Origin: Gemmata massiliana
GTDB lineage: Bacteria > Planctomycetota > Planctomycetia > Gemmatales > Gemmataceae
Reading direction: 5' to 3'
DNA length: 64,000 nt
NCBI RefSeq assembly: GCF_901538265.1
Contig: NZ_LR593886.1
Span: 2,650,843-2,714,842 of the forward strand
The notes beneath the pieces were generated by a model, which had not been told where the DNA came from, did no database searches, and saw nothing but the letters and a program-made list of their open reading frames with translations. Below are positions 26,593 to 34,967 of the stretch, piece after piece (position 1 is the stretch's first letter; every line of letters starts with the position of its first letter). Both the position numbers and the translations under genes were made by a program.

Positions 26593-27516
26593 CTATTTCT
26601 TGGGCGCGTCTTTCTCTGCGGGGAATTGCTTGAGTGAGGCGTACTCTTTCCACGACCCTTCATAGAGGCGCACGTTGGGGTACTTGGCAACGTGCTTGAG
26701 GTAGAACCGGAGCAGGCTCCCCTCGCGCGACGTACCGCAGTACACGTAGATCTCCGCGTCCGCCTTCAGACCGGCCGCTTCGAGGTCCGCCTTGACCTTC
26801 TCGAACGCGAGGAACTTGTGGGTGTTGTCCTTCTCCATGAGGCGCGCCCAGTGGAAACTGATGGCCCCCGGGATGTGCCCCTTGCGGAGCCAGATGTCGT
26901 CGTCGCCCACGTACTCGTTGTGGGGCCGCGCGTCCACGAGCACGGTACCGGGCTTGCGCTTGAGCACGTCATCCACGGTCAGTGCGATCTCGGGCTTGCC
27001 CTTCTCGGGGAGCGTGCCCTTCGGGTTCCCGAAGTACTCCTGGGTCACCGGGAGCTTCTGCTTGGTCCACTCGGGTAGCCCCCCATCCACGATCCGGATG
27101 TTTTCGACCCCGTACTTCTCGAGCACGTAGGCCACCATGCTGGCGCTCAGGATCTCGTCGTTGGGGAGCTTGTCTCCGGTCGCGTAGATCAGGTGCAGCC
27201 GGTCCTTGTTCACCCCGGCCCGGACCAGTAGGGCTTTCGTCAGGTCGTCCGGGAGGTACTGCACGGGAACCCCGTTGTCGGTCCCGCGCAGGGTGTCGAA
27301 GTTCAGGTGGTGCGCGCTGGGCAGGTGCCCGCGGAAGTAGTCCTTGTACCCGCCCCGGGTGTCGAGCACGATCGGGCGCTTGGCCGGGTCCGCGTCCTCG
27401 ATCAGCTTCTTTGCCTCGGCGGGGGAAATGATCCCGATATCGGCACGAGCCATGTTTGGCGTCGAGAGTGCGAACGCCACGAGCAGGCACGAGACGCGCA
27501 GTTGGAATGGGTTCAT
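26593..27516 (-). CDS. Secreted two-domain rhodanese (thiosulfate/3-mercaptopyruvate sulfurtransferase type)
   Basis: The 307-residue protein has a signal peptide (LRVSCLLVAFALSTPNMARA) and two rhodanese domains. The N-terminal one contains PIVLDTRGGYKDYFRGHLPS, but its active-site loop reads YATGDKLPND without Cys and is structural. The C-terminal one has VLVDARPHNEY, GHIPGAISFHWARL and the catalytic loop YCGTSREGS with Cys260. The enzyme would move sulfane sulfur from thiosulfate or mercaptopyruvate to an acceptor in the periplasm. The loop CGTSREG differs from the classical CRKGVT of rhodanese and CGSGVTA of mercaptopyruvate enzymes, so the donor is uncertain. ATG 27516 has GAGGG about 12 nt upstream. 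Confidence 0.9.
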   Translation of the reverse strand: MNPFQLRVSCLLVAFALSTPNMARADIGIISPAEAKKLIEDADPAKRPIVLDTRGGYKDYFRGHLPSAHHLNFDTLRGTDNGVPVQYLPDDLTKALLVRAGVNKDRLHLIYATGDKLPNDEILSASMVAYVLEKYGVENIRIVDGGLPEWTKQKLPVTQEYFGNPKGTLPEKGKPEIALTVDDVLKRKPGTVLVDARPHNEYVGDDDIWLRKGHIPGAISFHWARLMEKDNTHKFLAFEKVKADLEAAGLKADAEIYVYCGTSREGSLLRFYLKHVAKYPNVRLYEGSWKEYASLKQFPAEKDAPKK

Positions 27517-27861
27517 AGTGTCGAACGCCCTCTAAATATAGACGTGCAGTCGGTCAACCCAGGTGCCAATGTAGGGCTGTGCCGAACCGCGTCCAAGCGG
27601 TCGGCAGGGTTTGGCGAGCCGATCTTCGCAATCACCTTTTGTCACCTATAAGAATGCCGTGAAGTGATGGTGTGCTCGGGTGCCTTCACTCGGACGACGC
27701 GCCGTCTCGTACCTCGTTTCGAGGTTCCTCCGGGCCTCTACTCCACAAATTCTTTCCGGCTTCTCATTTGACCGCGGTCGGCAATCATTAAATCATGAAG
27801 ACGCGACTGCCCGAGTCTCGCCGGGTGGCGCTGCCCACTTCGCTCGCACTGGGGGACCGTC
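27517..27861. other. Divergent intergenic region, no gene seen
   Basis: 345 bases between the rhodanese (minus) and the S9 peptidase (plus). GC falls moderately near 27700-27800. No small gene or strong hairpin was found; promoters for both neighbours are expected here. Confidence 0.5.
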
Positions 27862-29970
27862 GTGAAGATGCCGGGCCAGACGATTCCGTTTGTTTTGTTC
27901 GGGGCCATTTCTGTTTCTCTCGCGTGTAGTTCGCTTACGGCCCAGGACCGGCTCGTGACGATGCCGGGGTACGAGAACTACCAGAAGATGAGTAAGGAGC
28001 TGCCGGGCGCGGTCAAATCCGGCGCGGTCTCGGTCACCTGGAAGGACGAGGGGAAGGCGTTCGAGTACCGGCACGACGGTAAGCTGCTCCGGTTCGATAT
28101 CGCGACCGGGAAGACCGCGCCGGTCGGCGACGCGAAGGACGGGCCGAAGGGACCGGGCGGGCGCGGGCCGTTTGGGGGCGCGCAACAGGGCGGGGCGCCG
28201 CGCGGTCGACAGGCCACTTCGACCACGTCACCGGACGGTCAGTTCAAGGCGTTTTACCGCGACCGGAACCTTTGGTTGTCGGACGCCAAGGGGCTGATCG
28301 AAATGGCGGTGACGACCGACGGGAGCGAGAAGTCCCGCATCAAGAACGGTTCGGCGAGCTGGGTGTACGGCGAGGAGCTGTTCCAGCGCTCAGCTATGTG
28401 GTGGTCCCCGGACAGCAAGAAGATCGCGTTCTACCGGTTCGACGAAACGAATGTCCCGGATTACTATTTGGCGCTCGAACAAACGGCACTCATGACGAAG
28501 CTCGACGCCGAGCCGTACCCGAAGCCGGGCGCGGCGAACCCGGTCGTTGAGGTGCTCGTTTACGACCTCACCACCAAGAAGACGACGAAGCTCGACTTGC
28601 GCGACGGCAAGCCGTTCGCTAACGACGTGGTCGGGCACTATGCGTACCGCGTTTCCTGGTCGACGGACGGGAAAGAGGTACTCTTCGAGCGGACGAACCG
28701 GCGCCAGAACGTGCTGGAATTCGTCGCCGCGGACCCGGCAAGCGGGAAGTGTCGGGTTGTGGTTCGCGAAGAGTGGCCGGCGAGCTGGGTCGAGAACCTG
28801 CCGCCGATGCGGTTCCTCAAAGACGGGCGCCGGTTCATCTGGACCTCGGAACGCACCGGGTGGCGCAACCTCTACCTCTACGACCTCCATGGAAAGCTCG
28901 TAACCACACTCACGAACCACCCGTTCGAGGTGGCGAACGTCGTCCGCGTGGATGAAGAGGCGGGCGTGCTCTACTACACCGCCCGCAGCGGCGACAACCC
29001 GATGAAGCTCCAGCTCCACCGCGTAGGACTCGACGGCGCGGGCGATACGCGGTTGACCGATCCTGCGTTCAACCATGCCATCGATTTCGCCCCGGACGGC
29101 AAATACTTCATCGATGTGTACCAGACGCACGCCGTTCCCCCCGCGAGCCGGCTCGTCTCCGCGGACGGGAAGGTGGTCACGGACCTGGCCAAGAGCGACA
29201 CCACGAAGTTAGAGAAGCTCGGGCTTCGGGCGCCGGAACTGCTGAAATTCAAGGCCGGGGACGGTACCACGGACCTGTACGGGTTGTTACACTTCCCGTC
29301 GAATTTCGACCCCGCAAAGAAGTACCCACTGCTCGTATCGGTGTACGCGGGGCCGGGTACGAACGGTGCCCGGGAAACGCACTCCGTGCCGCCGGCGCTG
29401 GCCGAGTACGGGTTCCTGGTCGCGTCGTTCGACTCGCGCAGCGCGGGCGGCCGAGGGAAGAAGTTCCTCGACGCGATCTACGGCAAACTCGGCGTGGTCG
29501 AGATCGACGATCAGGCGGCCGGGGTGAAAGCTTTGTGGGAGCGCCCGTACCTCGACAAGACCCGCGTGGGCATTTACGGCGGTTCCTACGGCGGGTACGC
29601 CTCGATCATGTGTCTGTTGCGGCCCCCGGACGTGTTCCAGGCCGCGTGCGCGTCGTCTCCGGTCACCGATTACCGCCTGTACGATTCGATCTACACGGAG
29701 CGGTACATGGGGCTCCCGCAGGACAACAAGGCGGGGTACGATGCGGGTAGCGCGGTGGTCCACGCGGCGAAACTAAAGGGCCGGTTGATGATCTACTACG
29801 GCACCGCGGACAACAACGTTCACCCGTCGAACTCGCTGCAACTGATCCGCGCGCTTCAACGGGCGGGTAAGAGTTTCGACCTCCAGGTCGGTCCGGACGC
29901 GGGGCACTCGGGGATCTCACAACCGCGGATGATGGAGTTCTTCATCGAGAATCTGGTACTTCGCAAGTAA
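27862..29970 (+). CDS. S9-family prolyl oligopeptidase (dipeptidyl-peptidase IV-like)
   Basis: The 702-residue secreted serine peptidase cleaves after proline or similar residues in short peptides. The N-terminal signal ends in SVSLACSS, so it may be a lipoprotein. A DPP-IV-type beta-propeller covers about residues 40-450, with the recurring SWVYGEELFQRSAMWWSPD, typical of the family and including the Glu pair that binds the substrate N-terminus. The alpha/beta-hydrolase domain has the nucleophile in GIYGGSYGGYAS (Ser575), Asp in YYGTADNNVHPSNS and His in DAGHSG. The start is GTG 27862 or ATG 27868; GGGGGA upstream fits either. A strong terminator follows at 29993. Confidence 0.93.
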   Translation: MKMPGQTIPFVLFGAISVSLACSSLTAQDRLVTMPGYENYQKMSKELPGAVKSGAVSVTWKDEGKAFEYRHDGKLLRFDIATGKTAPVGDAKDGPKGPGGRGPFGGAQQGGAPRGRQATSTTSPDGQFKAFYRDRNLWLSDAKGLIEMAVTTDGSEKSRIKNGSASWVYGEELFQRSAMWWSPDSKKIAFYRFDETNVPDYYLALEQTALMTKLDAEPYPKPGAANPVVEVLVYDLTTKKTTKLDLRDGKPFANDVVGHYAYRVSWSTDGKEVLFERTNRRQNVLEFVAADPASGKCRVVVREEWPASWVENLPPMRFLKDGRRFIWTSERTGWRNLYLYDLHGKLVTTLTNHPFEVANVVRVDEEAGVLYYTARSGDNPMKLQLHRVGLDGAGDTRLTDPAFNHAIDFAPDGKYFIDVYQTHAVPPASRLVSADGKVVTDLAKSDTTKLEKLGLRAPELLKFKAGDGTTDLYGLLHFPSNFDPAKKYPLLVSVYAGPGTNGARETHSVPPALAEYGFLVASFDSRSAGGRGKKFLDAIYGKLGVVEIDDQAAGVKALWERPYLDKTRVGIYGGSYGGYASIMCLLRPPDVFQAACASSPVTDYRLYDSIYTERYMGLPQDNKAGYDAGSAVVHAAKLKGRLMIYYGTADNNVHPSNSLQLIRALQRAGKSFDLQVGPDAGHSGISQPRMMEFFIENLVLRK

Positions 29971-29992
29971 TTCGACACAGCACTAAAAACGA

Positions 29993-30020
29993 CAACCGCC
30001 GGAGCGAACCCCGGCGGTTG
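29993..30020 (+). terminator. Rho-independent terminator of the S9 peptidase gene
   Basis: A perfect 10-bp stem (29993-30002 with 30011-30020, caaccgccgg / ccggcggttg) is followed by tttgttt on the plus strand. The A-rich run before the stem lets it serve the convergent gene too. Confidence 0.85.
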
Positions 30021-30041
30021 TTTGTTTCTATCGCGGATCAC

Positions 30042-30470
30042 TTACCGACAAAACAACCCCGTGCGCGCTTTCCCGTGGAAGATCGAGGTGCGCGCAACCG
30101 GGCCGACCGGTGCGGCCGCTTCGGTCGCTGGTGCTTCGGGGAAGACCATCGTGAACGCACCGCTCTGGCGCGTCGTGCCGTCGGTACCCCCGAGCAGCCA
30201 GTGGCCGGAGTCGTAGGGGTACAGGCCGTACACGCCGACGGCCAAGCCGCCGCTCTTGTAAAAGGGGATCGCCGGTCCGGGAGGTGTGCCCGGGGGGACG
30301 AACACGTTTGGCGCGGGCGAACCGATCGCCGGCGCCACGAGGGTCGGGTAAACCCCAACCGGTGGGGCCGGCGGAGGTGGGGTTGTAGGCTTTTGGGGCG
30401 GTGGGGGGTGCGCGCCGGCCGAAAGGCCGAACGCTGCGACCATAACGGCCGCAATCACGAATCGCTTCAT
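30042..30470 (-). CDS. Small secreted Pro-rich protein, unknown function
   Basis: The 142-residue protein has a clear signal peptide (MKRFVIAAVMVAAFGLSAGA) followed by a Pro-rich stretch (HPPPPQKPTTPPPPAPP). A globular part follows with GLAVGVYGLYPYDSGHWLL and a short Cys-containing C-terminus. ATG 30470 is chosen because the signal begins there and GAGG lies about 10 nt upstream; a longer frame adds Arg-rich non-coding-like sequence. I do not recognise the family. Pro-rich exported proteins of this size are common in planctomycetes and may be envelope components. Confidence 0.7.
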   Translation of the reverse strand: MKRFVIAAVMVAAFGLSAGAHPPPPQKPTTPPPPAPPVGVYPTLVAPAIGSPAPNVFVPPGTPPGPAIPFYKSGGLAVGVYGLYPYDSGHWLLGGTDGTTRQSGAFTMVFPEAPATEAAAPVGPVARTSIFHGKARTGLFCR

Positions 30471-30626
30471 TGGGTGCGTCCTCACAGGTGAAGCAGACTC
30501 TTCCAGTCTGCGCGCGACTCGCGTTCCGAGCGCACCCGATCTCCATTCACGCGGCCGGTCCGTGAACGGGCTCGCCGTGCGATCCCGCACCACCGGCACA
30601 ATCGCGCGCGCCGAACCATCATTTTC

Positions 30627-32495
30627 TCATGAATTCTGCCACGGATACGATACCGCACCAACGACGGGCAGGCACTTGGTTCCGCACGCCCGGCACGGGG
30701 TCACAAACGGCGCGAGCAAGCGACTTGTGTGAGGTGTGTCGCTCTCAAGGAACTCCGTCGGGTAGCTCATGAGCACTTCGTCGCGGAACCGGAGCCATTC
30801 CTGTAACTCTTCCGGGTACGTTTCCGAAAGGCGCCCGCTGACGCGGAGAGAATATCGGCCGAAAACGAGCACGCGCCCGTTCGATTCGAGGTACACGTCG
30901 GCCTCGGGATCGCTGGTCAGCACGCCCCCCACGGCTACGCCCCCGAGTGAGATCAGAATGGGACCGAGTTCGGCTTCCGCACCCGGGTCCGTTTCGCCCA
31001 TGAGCAGGAGGCCGGGTTCGTGGGTCAATAACTTGCCCGCAGTCGCTGGGGAGGCGACCACGGCGTCGAACATCGTTCGGGCATAGCCGACACGTTCCCA
31101 CGGGCGCTTCGTGCGGTTCACCCACACGCCGTACATCATCGCGATGTAGTTCGGCGAAATCTGCACCGCGGTCGCTACGTGCGGTGCGACGTCGCACAAG
31201 TCCAGGACGTCCCGGGCCGTCAACTCGGCGCGGAACGCTGCCAGGAGAATTAGTACCCGGAGCCGCCCGCGTTCGGCCGGATCGCGTGGTACGCGGAGGT
31301 AAACGGCTAGCACGAACTCCGCGAAATCGGCCGGCTGGTCGCCGCGAAATACGGGAGCGAGGAGCTCCGCGATGCCCGTCGCGCGATCGCGGCCGAGACG
31401 CCCGCCGTCGTCTATTTGCAGCGCGAGGGCCGTCGCCAGGAGCTGGCGCTCGGTGGCGTTCCCGCGGGCACGTGCGATTACAGCACTCAGGGCACTCGCA
31501 CGCTCGAACGGGTCACCGAGGCCGACGCTCGTGAGGCACAGCCGTGTCAGGAGCCGGGCCGAGTCGCGGCGGTCCACTAACTTCCACGCAAGCTTTCTCC
31601 ACCCGGCGTCGACGGCGCGGTCGGCGGGTGTCGTTTTCGTGCCGAGGAACACGCGAGTGAGAACGTAAGCGATCAGGGACACAATGAGCGCGAACCGCAC
31701 AGGCATTAGCAGCGAGAACGCGATGAGTGCGGTTCCTGCAGCGAGAGTCGCCCGCGCGCGTGCCGGTGACACCCGTCCCCCTCGGGCAACGAACCCGTCA
31801 CCGGCGAGTCGGCCGTTGGCCATCGCGAGCGCGGGTGGTGGCGGCGGCACTTGGGGAACCACGTCCGCGAGGCACGTTGGGCACAGCCCGGCTCCACGTT
31901 CGCGTGCGGCCGTTCGGAGCGGAACGGTTTCGTCCTCGGTGGCCGTTTCCGCGGTCAAAATCCGCACCGCGCGCTCGCCGTCGAGTGCGCCCGCGCGGTC
32001 GATGAGATTTGGTTCGCCCGTTACTGCGTGCTCGCGCCGGATCGCTTCAACTGCCCGGGTACGCGAACGGGTCTTACTTTTAACGAGCATGAGGCCGTGC
32101 TCGTGCCACAAGTGCTTTGCCATTTCCGGGCGCGACAACCGCGCGTCGCACCGGGGGCAGCTCATTTTCACCTTCCGCTCGCGGCGCGCGATGATCGCGT
32201 CGAGCGCGTCCGATCGCTCCGTGAGGCGCTGAAGGTGCCGGAGCCGAGCCAGCCCGCGCGACGGCGAAACGCGCCCCGTGAGTGCCCGCACCACCCGCTG
32301 AACGGCCCGCTGCGTATCGGGGAGCGCGTCCAGGGCGCGCCCGGCTGCTGCGGACCGGACCGTCAGCGGAACGCGGGGGCTGGCCAGAAACGGCAGTAGC
32401 TCACCAACGATCCGCGTGCGGGCCGCGGGCGGCGCCGCGCGCAGGCGCACCACGAGTTGCGCGAGCGCGGCACGCGGATCGTTAGTTGGAGTCAT
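30627..32495 (-). CDS. Membrane protein with zinc-binding motifs, unknown function
   Basis: A 622-residue protein I cannot assign to a named family. The N-terminal ~100 residues are helical and Arg/Ala/Leu-rich. Residues ~110-135 read MSCPRCDARLSRPEMAKHLW then HEHG, giving a C2-H2 arrangement like a zinc finger. A second cysteine pair, LCPTCLADV, lies about 90 residues later. Two hydrophobic helices follow (TLAAGTALIAFSLLMPVRFA and the adjoining VSLIAYVLTRVFLG). The rest is a soluble helical region, then a beta-rich part with DVYLESNGRVLVFGRYSLRV. The C-terminus has CRACGTKC, possibly a further metal site. The short spacing to the gene upstream (32528) suggests cotranscription. Confidence 0.75.
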   Translation of the reverse strand: MTPTNDPRAALAQLVVRLRAAPPAARTRIVGELLPFLASPRVPLTVRSAAAGRALDALPDTQRAVQRVVRALTGRVSPSRGLARLRHLQRLTERSDALDAIIARRERKVKMSCPRCDARLSRPEMAKHLWHEHGLMLVKSKTRSRTRAVEAIRREHAVTGEPNLIDRAGALDGERAVRILTAETATEDETVPLRTAARERGAGLCPTCLADVVPQVPPPPPALAMANGRLAGDGFVARGGRVSPARARATLAAGTALIAFSLLMPVRFALIVSLIAYVLTRVFLGTKTTPADRAVDAGWRKLAWKLVDRRDSARLLTRLCLTSVGLGDPFERASALSAVIARARGNATERQLLATALALQIDDGGRLGRDRATGIAELLAPVFRGDQPADFAEFVLAVYLRVPRDPAERGRLRVLILLAAFRAELTARDVLDLCDVAPHVATAVQISPNYIAMMYGVWVNRTKRPWERVGYARTMFDAVVASPATAGKLLTHEPGLLLMGETDPGAEAELGPILISLGGVAVGGVLTSDPEADVYLESNGRVLVFGRYSLRVSGRLSETYPEELQEWLRFRDEVLMSYPTEFLESDTPHTSRLLAPFVTPCRACGTKCLPVVGAVSYPWQNS

Positions 32496-32527
32496 CGGTT
32501 ACGAATGCCAACCTGGTTCTCTCGTCT

Positions 32528-32872
32528 TCAACCGATTTCGTGAATCGGCTCGTCGCCCCGGGGTTTTGCCACAATGGGCCGGAGCAAAAACGGTCCGGTG
32601 TAGTGCTTCCCGATCGACCACGTTCCCTGAATGCTCCCCTCGCCGTCCGACTGGCCGACGTACAGCACGCGGTGCTTGCCGTGGTACTGCTTCACCATCA
32701 CCACGTTTCCGGTCGCTTCGTCGTAAGTGCCGCTGAACGCGAAGACTCCCACGATATCGCGTCCGCTGCCAGTTACTTCCCCACCGGCAAATGCCAGCGT
32801 GAACGGCGTCATCGCTTGCCGGCCCACGTGGTCTTGAAACCAGAACCCGTCCCACCGGCCCGACGGATACAT
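32528..32872 (-). CDS. Small conserved-looking protein, unknown function
   Basis: A 114-residue protein starting MYPSGRWDGFWFQDHVGRQA. ATG 32872 is chosen for the GAGGGAG site about 7 nt upstream; an alternative start 39 nt earlier lacks one. It is rich in Gly and aromatic residues and alternates like a beta-barrel or sandwich (FALAFAG-type strands, GVFAFSGTYDEATGNVVMVK). It resembles small proteins that describe a beta-sheet response to a ligand, but no function is evident. It sits 32 nt upstream of the zinc-motif membrane protein and is probably in the same operon. Confidence 0.65.
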   Translation of the reverse strand: MYPSGRWDGFWFQDHVGRQAMTPFTLAFAGGEVTGSGRDIVGVFAFSGTYDEATGNVVMVKQYHGKHRVLYVGQSDGEGSIQGTWSIGKHYTGPFLLRPIVAKPRGDEPIHEIG

Positions 32873-32988
32873 CGCTGCTCCCTCACTCCGCGCGAATCGT
32901 CGCTCCGACACGCGACCGTAGCGCCGATTGTAGCTGAAGCCGGCGCGGACCGCCTACCCGGTTCGCCGACGCGCTCTAAGGTTCCTGA

Positions 32989-33990
32989 ATGAACCAGTCC
33001 GATGCGCGACCGTATGTGTGGATGCTGTGCGGCTCGTTTGCGTTCGCGGTGATGGCGGTCCTGGCCGAGTACCTCACGCGCAAGCCCGACACCTTCTGCG
33101 ATTGGCAGACCGTGGTCGTGTTCCGCGCCGCGCTGGTCACGATGTTCGCCGCGGCGCTCGCGTGGCAGGCCGGAGCGCGTCTTGTGTGGTTCCGCCCGTG
33201 GCGCCTGTGGGTGCGGAGCATCTCGGGCAGTTGCAGCATGGTCGGCACGTTTTACGCCTTCGGCCACCTGCACGCCGAAGACGTGGTGACGCTTTGCAAC
33301 ACGTTCCCGCTCTGGGTCGCGCTCCTTTCCTGGCCGCTGTACAGTCAAGCACCGGGCTGGAAGACGATGGCCGCGATTCTGGTCGGAATCGCGGGTGTGG
33401 TGCTGGTCGAGCAACCGCACATTGAGGCCGGTAACCTCGGAGTGTTTGCGGCTCTTGCGGCGGCATTGTTCACCGCAATCGCGATGCTTGGATTGCACCG
33501 ACTCCACGACGTGGACCCGCGCGCCGTTGTGGTCCACTTCTCCGCGGTGGCCACGATCTTCTGCTTCGTCGCGTTCCTTGTGACCCCGCGGACGCAGCCG
33601 CTGACCCGCGTGTTTGAATTCGGCGTGTTCCTGCGACTCATCGGTATCGGCGTCTCGGCAACGATCGGCCAAGTGTTCCTCACGCTGGCGTTCGGACGCG
33701 GGGCACCTGCCAAGGTGTCCGTGGTCGGGTTGATGCAGATCGTGTTCGTGATGGTCATGTGCGTGTGGGCCTTCGATCGCACTGTCAACACGACCGCATT
33801 GATCGGAACCGGACTCGTGATCGCGCCGACCGCGTGGCTCCTGACGCGGCCCAAAGCCACGAGCGCCGTGAAGCCCAGCCCCGCGCACACACTTCCACCC
33901 GCCACGCCTCAACCCGCTCCCAATCGTACCCCAGTTTCCGGGAGCAACAGCGAGAACACTCCGCTCGCGACGCCGCAATTGCGTCCGTGA
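32989..33990 (+). CDS. DMT-superfamily (EamA-like) membrane transporter
   Basis: The 333-residue protein has about ten hydrophobic helices arranged as two EamA repeats. They start with YVWMLCGSFAFAVMAVLAEY and include GTFYAFGHLHAEDVVTLCNT, a family-like segment in which a metabolite-binding helix is followed by TFPLWVALLSWPLY. The second half ends MQIVFVMVMCVWAFDR and TALIGTGLVIAPTAWLL. The C-terminal ~45 residues are a Pro/Thr-rich cytoplasmic tail. By family it exports or imports small metabolites or nucleotide sugars; the substrate is unknown. ATG 32989 gives the first helix directly. Confidence 0.88.
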   Translation: MNQSDARPYVWMLCGSFAFAVMAVLAEYLTRKPDTFCDWQTVVVFRAALVTMFAAALAWQAGARLVWFRPWRLWVRSISGSCSMVGTFYAFGHLHAEDVVTLCNTFPLWVALLSWPLYSQAPGWKTMAAILVGIAGVVLVEQPHIEAGNLGVFAALAAALFTAIAMLGLHRLHDVDPRAVVVHFSAVATIFCFVAFLVTPRTQPLTRVFEFGVFLRLIGIGVSATIGQVFLTLAFGRGAPAKVSVVGLMQIVFVMVMCVWAFDRTVNTTALIGTGLVIAPTAWLLTRPKATSAVKPSPAHTLPPATPQPAPNRTPVSGSNSENTPLATPQLRP

Positions 33991-34023
33991 TCTCCGATGA
34001 AGCCCAACCCGTTCCGGCACGCG

Positions 34024-34150
34024 GCTAACATTTGCTAACGTTTCTCGGGAGCGGGGTACCACGCGGTGCGGACAGCGTGTGTTAAATGTTAGCTTTTCCG
34101 GTGTTTTGTGCCTTCGTAATGCTTTGTGCGATGCCGCAAACGGCTAACAT
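34024..34150 (+). repeat. GCTAAC-motif intergenic block 2
   Basis: Two tandem 10-nt units at 34024-34043 (gctaacattt then gctaacgttt), an inverted unit at 34084-34093 (aaatgttagc) and a further unit ending aaacggctaacat at 34150. The surrounding 33991-34397 region (407 bases) contains no supported gene and has lower GC than its neighbours. The same tandem unit plus a terminal aaacggctaacat occurs in reverse orientation at 19611-19728. Confidence 0.65.
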
Positions 34151-34397
34151 AGCTCCAAAACTTCGCCTTTCTGAGCACATTTTGGCACCGAAAGACAACC
34201 AGATGCACGCGCATCTTGCGCCTGTTCATTCACTTCAAAAATACCACAAGCAAAGAACGCCTACAATCATATTTGTGGAAGTTTGAACAGTGCTTCTCAT
34301 TCGCGAGCAGCCCCTTGCGGTTGCTCGAAATCGGTGGTAGCGTGCGATATAGCCTCGCGAATGACCTCTCCGCCGCCGGGCGCTGGGGGTACCGCAC

Positions 34398-34874
34398 ATG
34401 CCACGCGCGCCGATCCCGACTTGGTGCTTCGCCCTCGTTGTTGTGCGTAGGGGCGACCACTTCTTAATCGTGCAAGAGAGCAAATACGGGCAGCCCTGGT
34501 ACGTGCCGGCCGGGCGCGTGGAGCAGGGCGAATCGTTCGCGAGCGCCGCCGTGCGCGAAACGCTCGAAGAGGCCGGTATCCCGGTCCGCGTGACGGGCAT
34601 TATTCGCGTGGAGCACTCGCCCAGCCCGGCCGGGGCGCGAATGCGCGTCATCTTCCTCGCCGAGCCGACCGACGACACCCCGCCCAAGACCGAACCCGAC
34701 GACGAGTCGCTCGGGGCAACGTGGGTCACGCTCGACGAACTCGCGAACTACACACTGCGCGGCGACGAAGTCACGGAACTGTTCTCCTTTGTTGCAAATG
34801 GCGGTATCATCCACCCGCCCGATATCATTCAGGCCGAAGGGGTGCCGTACTGTGCCGCGGGCCGAAGTTCGTAA
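34398..34874 (+). CDS. NUDIX hydrolase
   Basis: The 158-residue protein shows the full Nudix box GX5EX7REUXEEXGU at residues ~39-61: GRVEQGESFASAAVRETLEE followed by AGI. This binds the metal and hydrolyses nucleoside-diphosphate-linked substrates. The fold is otherwise typical (N-terminal strand CFALVVVRRGDHFLIVQESK, C-terminal ATWVTLDELANYTLRGDEV). Length is normal. The substrate cannot be read from sequence; candidates are NDP-sugars or oxidised nucleotides. ATG 34398 fits the family start. It is followed after 93 nt by the sugar ABC operon. Confidence 0.92.
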   Translation: MPRAPIPTWCFALVVVRRGDHFLIVQESKYGQPWYVPAGRVEQGESFASAAVRETLEEAGIPVRVTGIIRVEHSPSPAGARMRVIFLAEPTDDTPPKTEPDDESLGATWVTLDELANYTLRGDEVTELFSFVANGGIIHPPDIIQAEGVPYCAAGRSS

Positions 34875-34967
34875 ACGTGTCATTTCTCTGGTTCTTCGCG
34901 CTTGCCACTTCGGGCGCACCCGGTAATTTGTAAACACCCTTTACGAAATCCGTCACTCTCCATCGAA

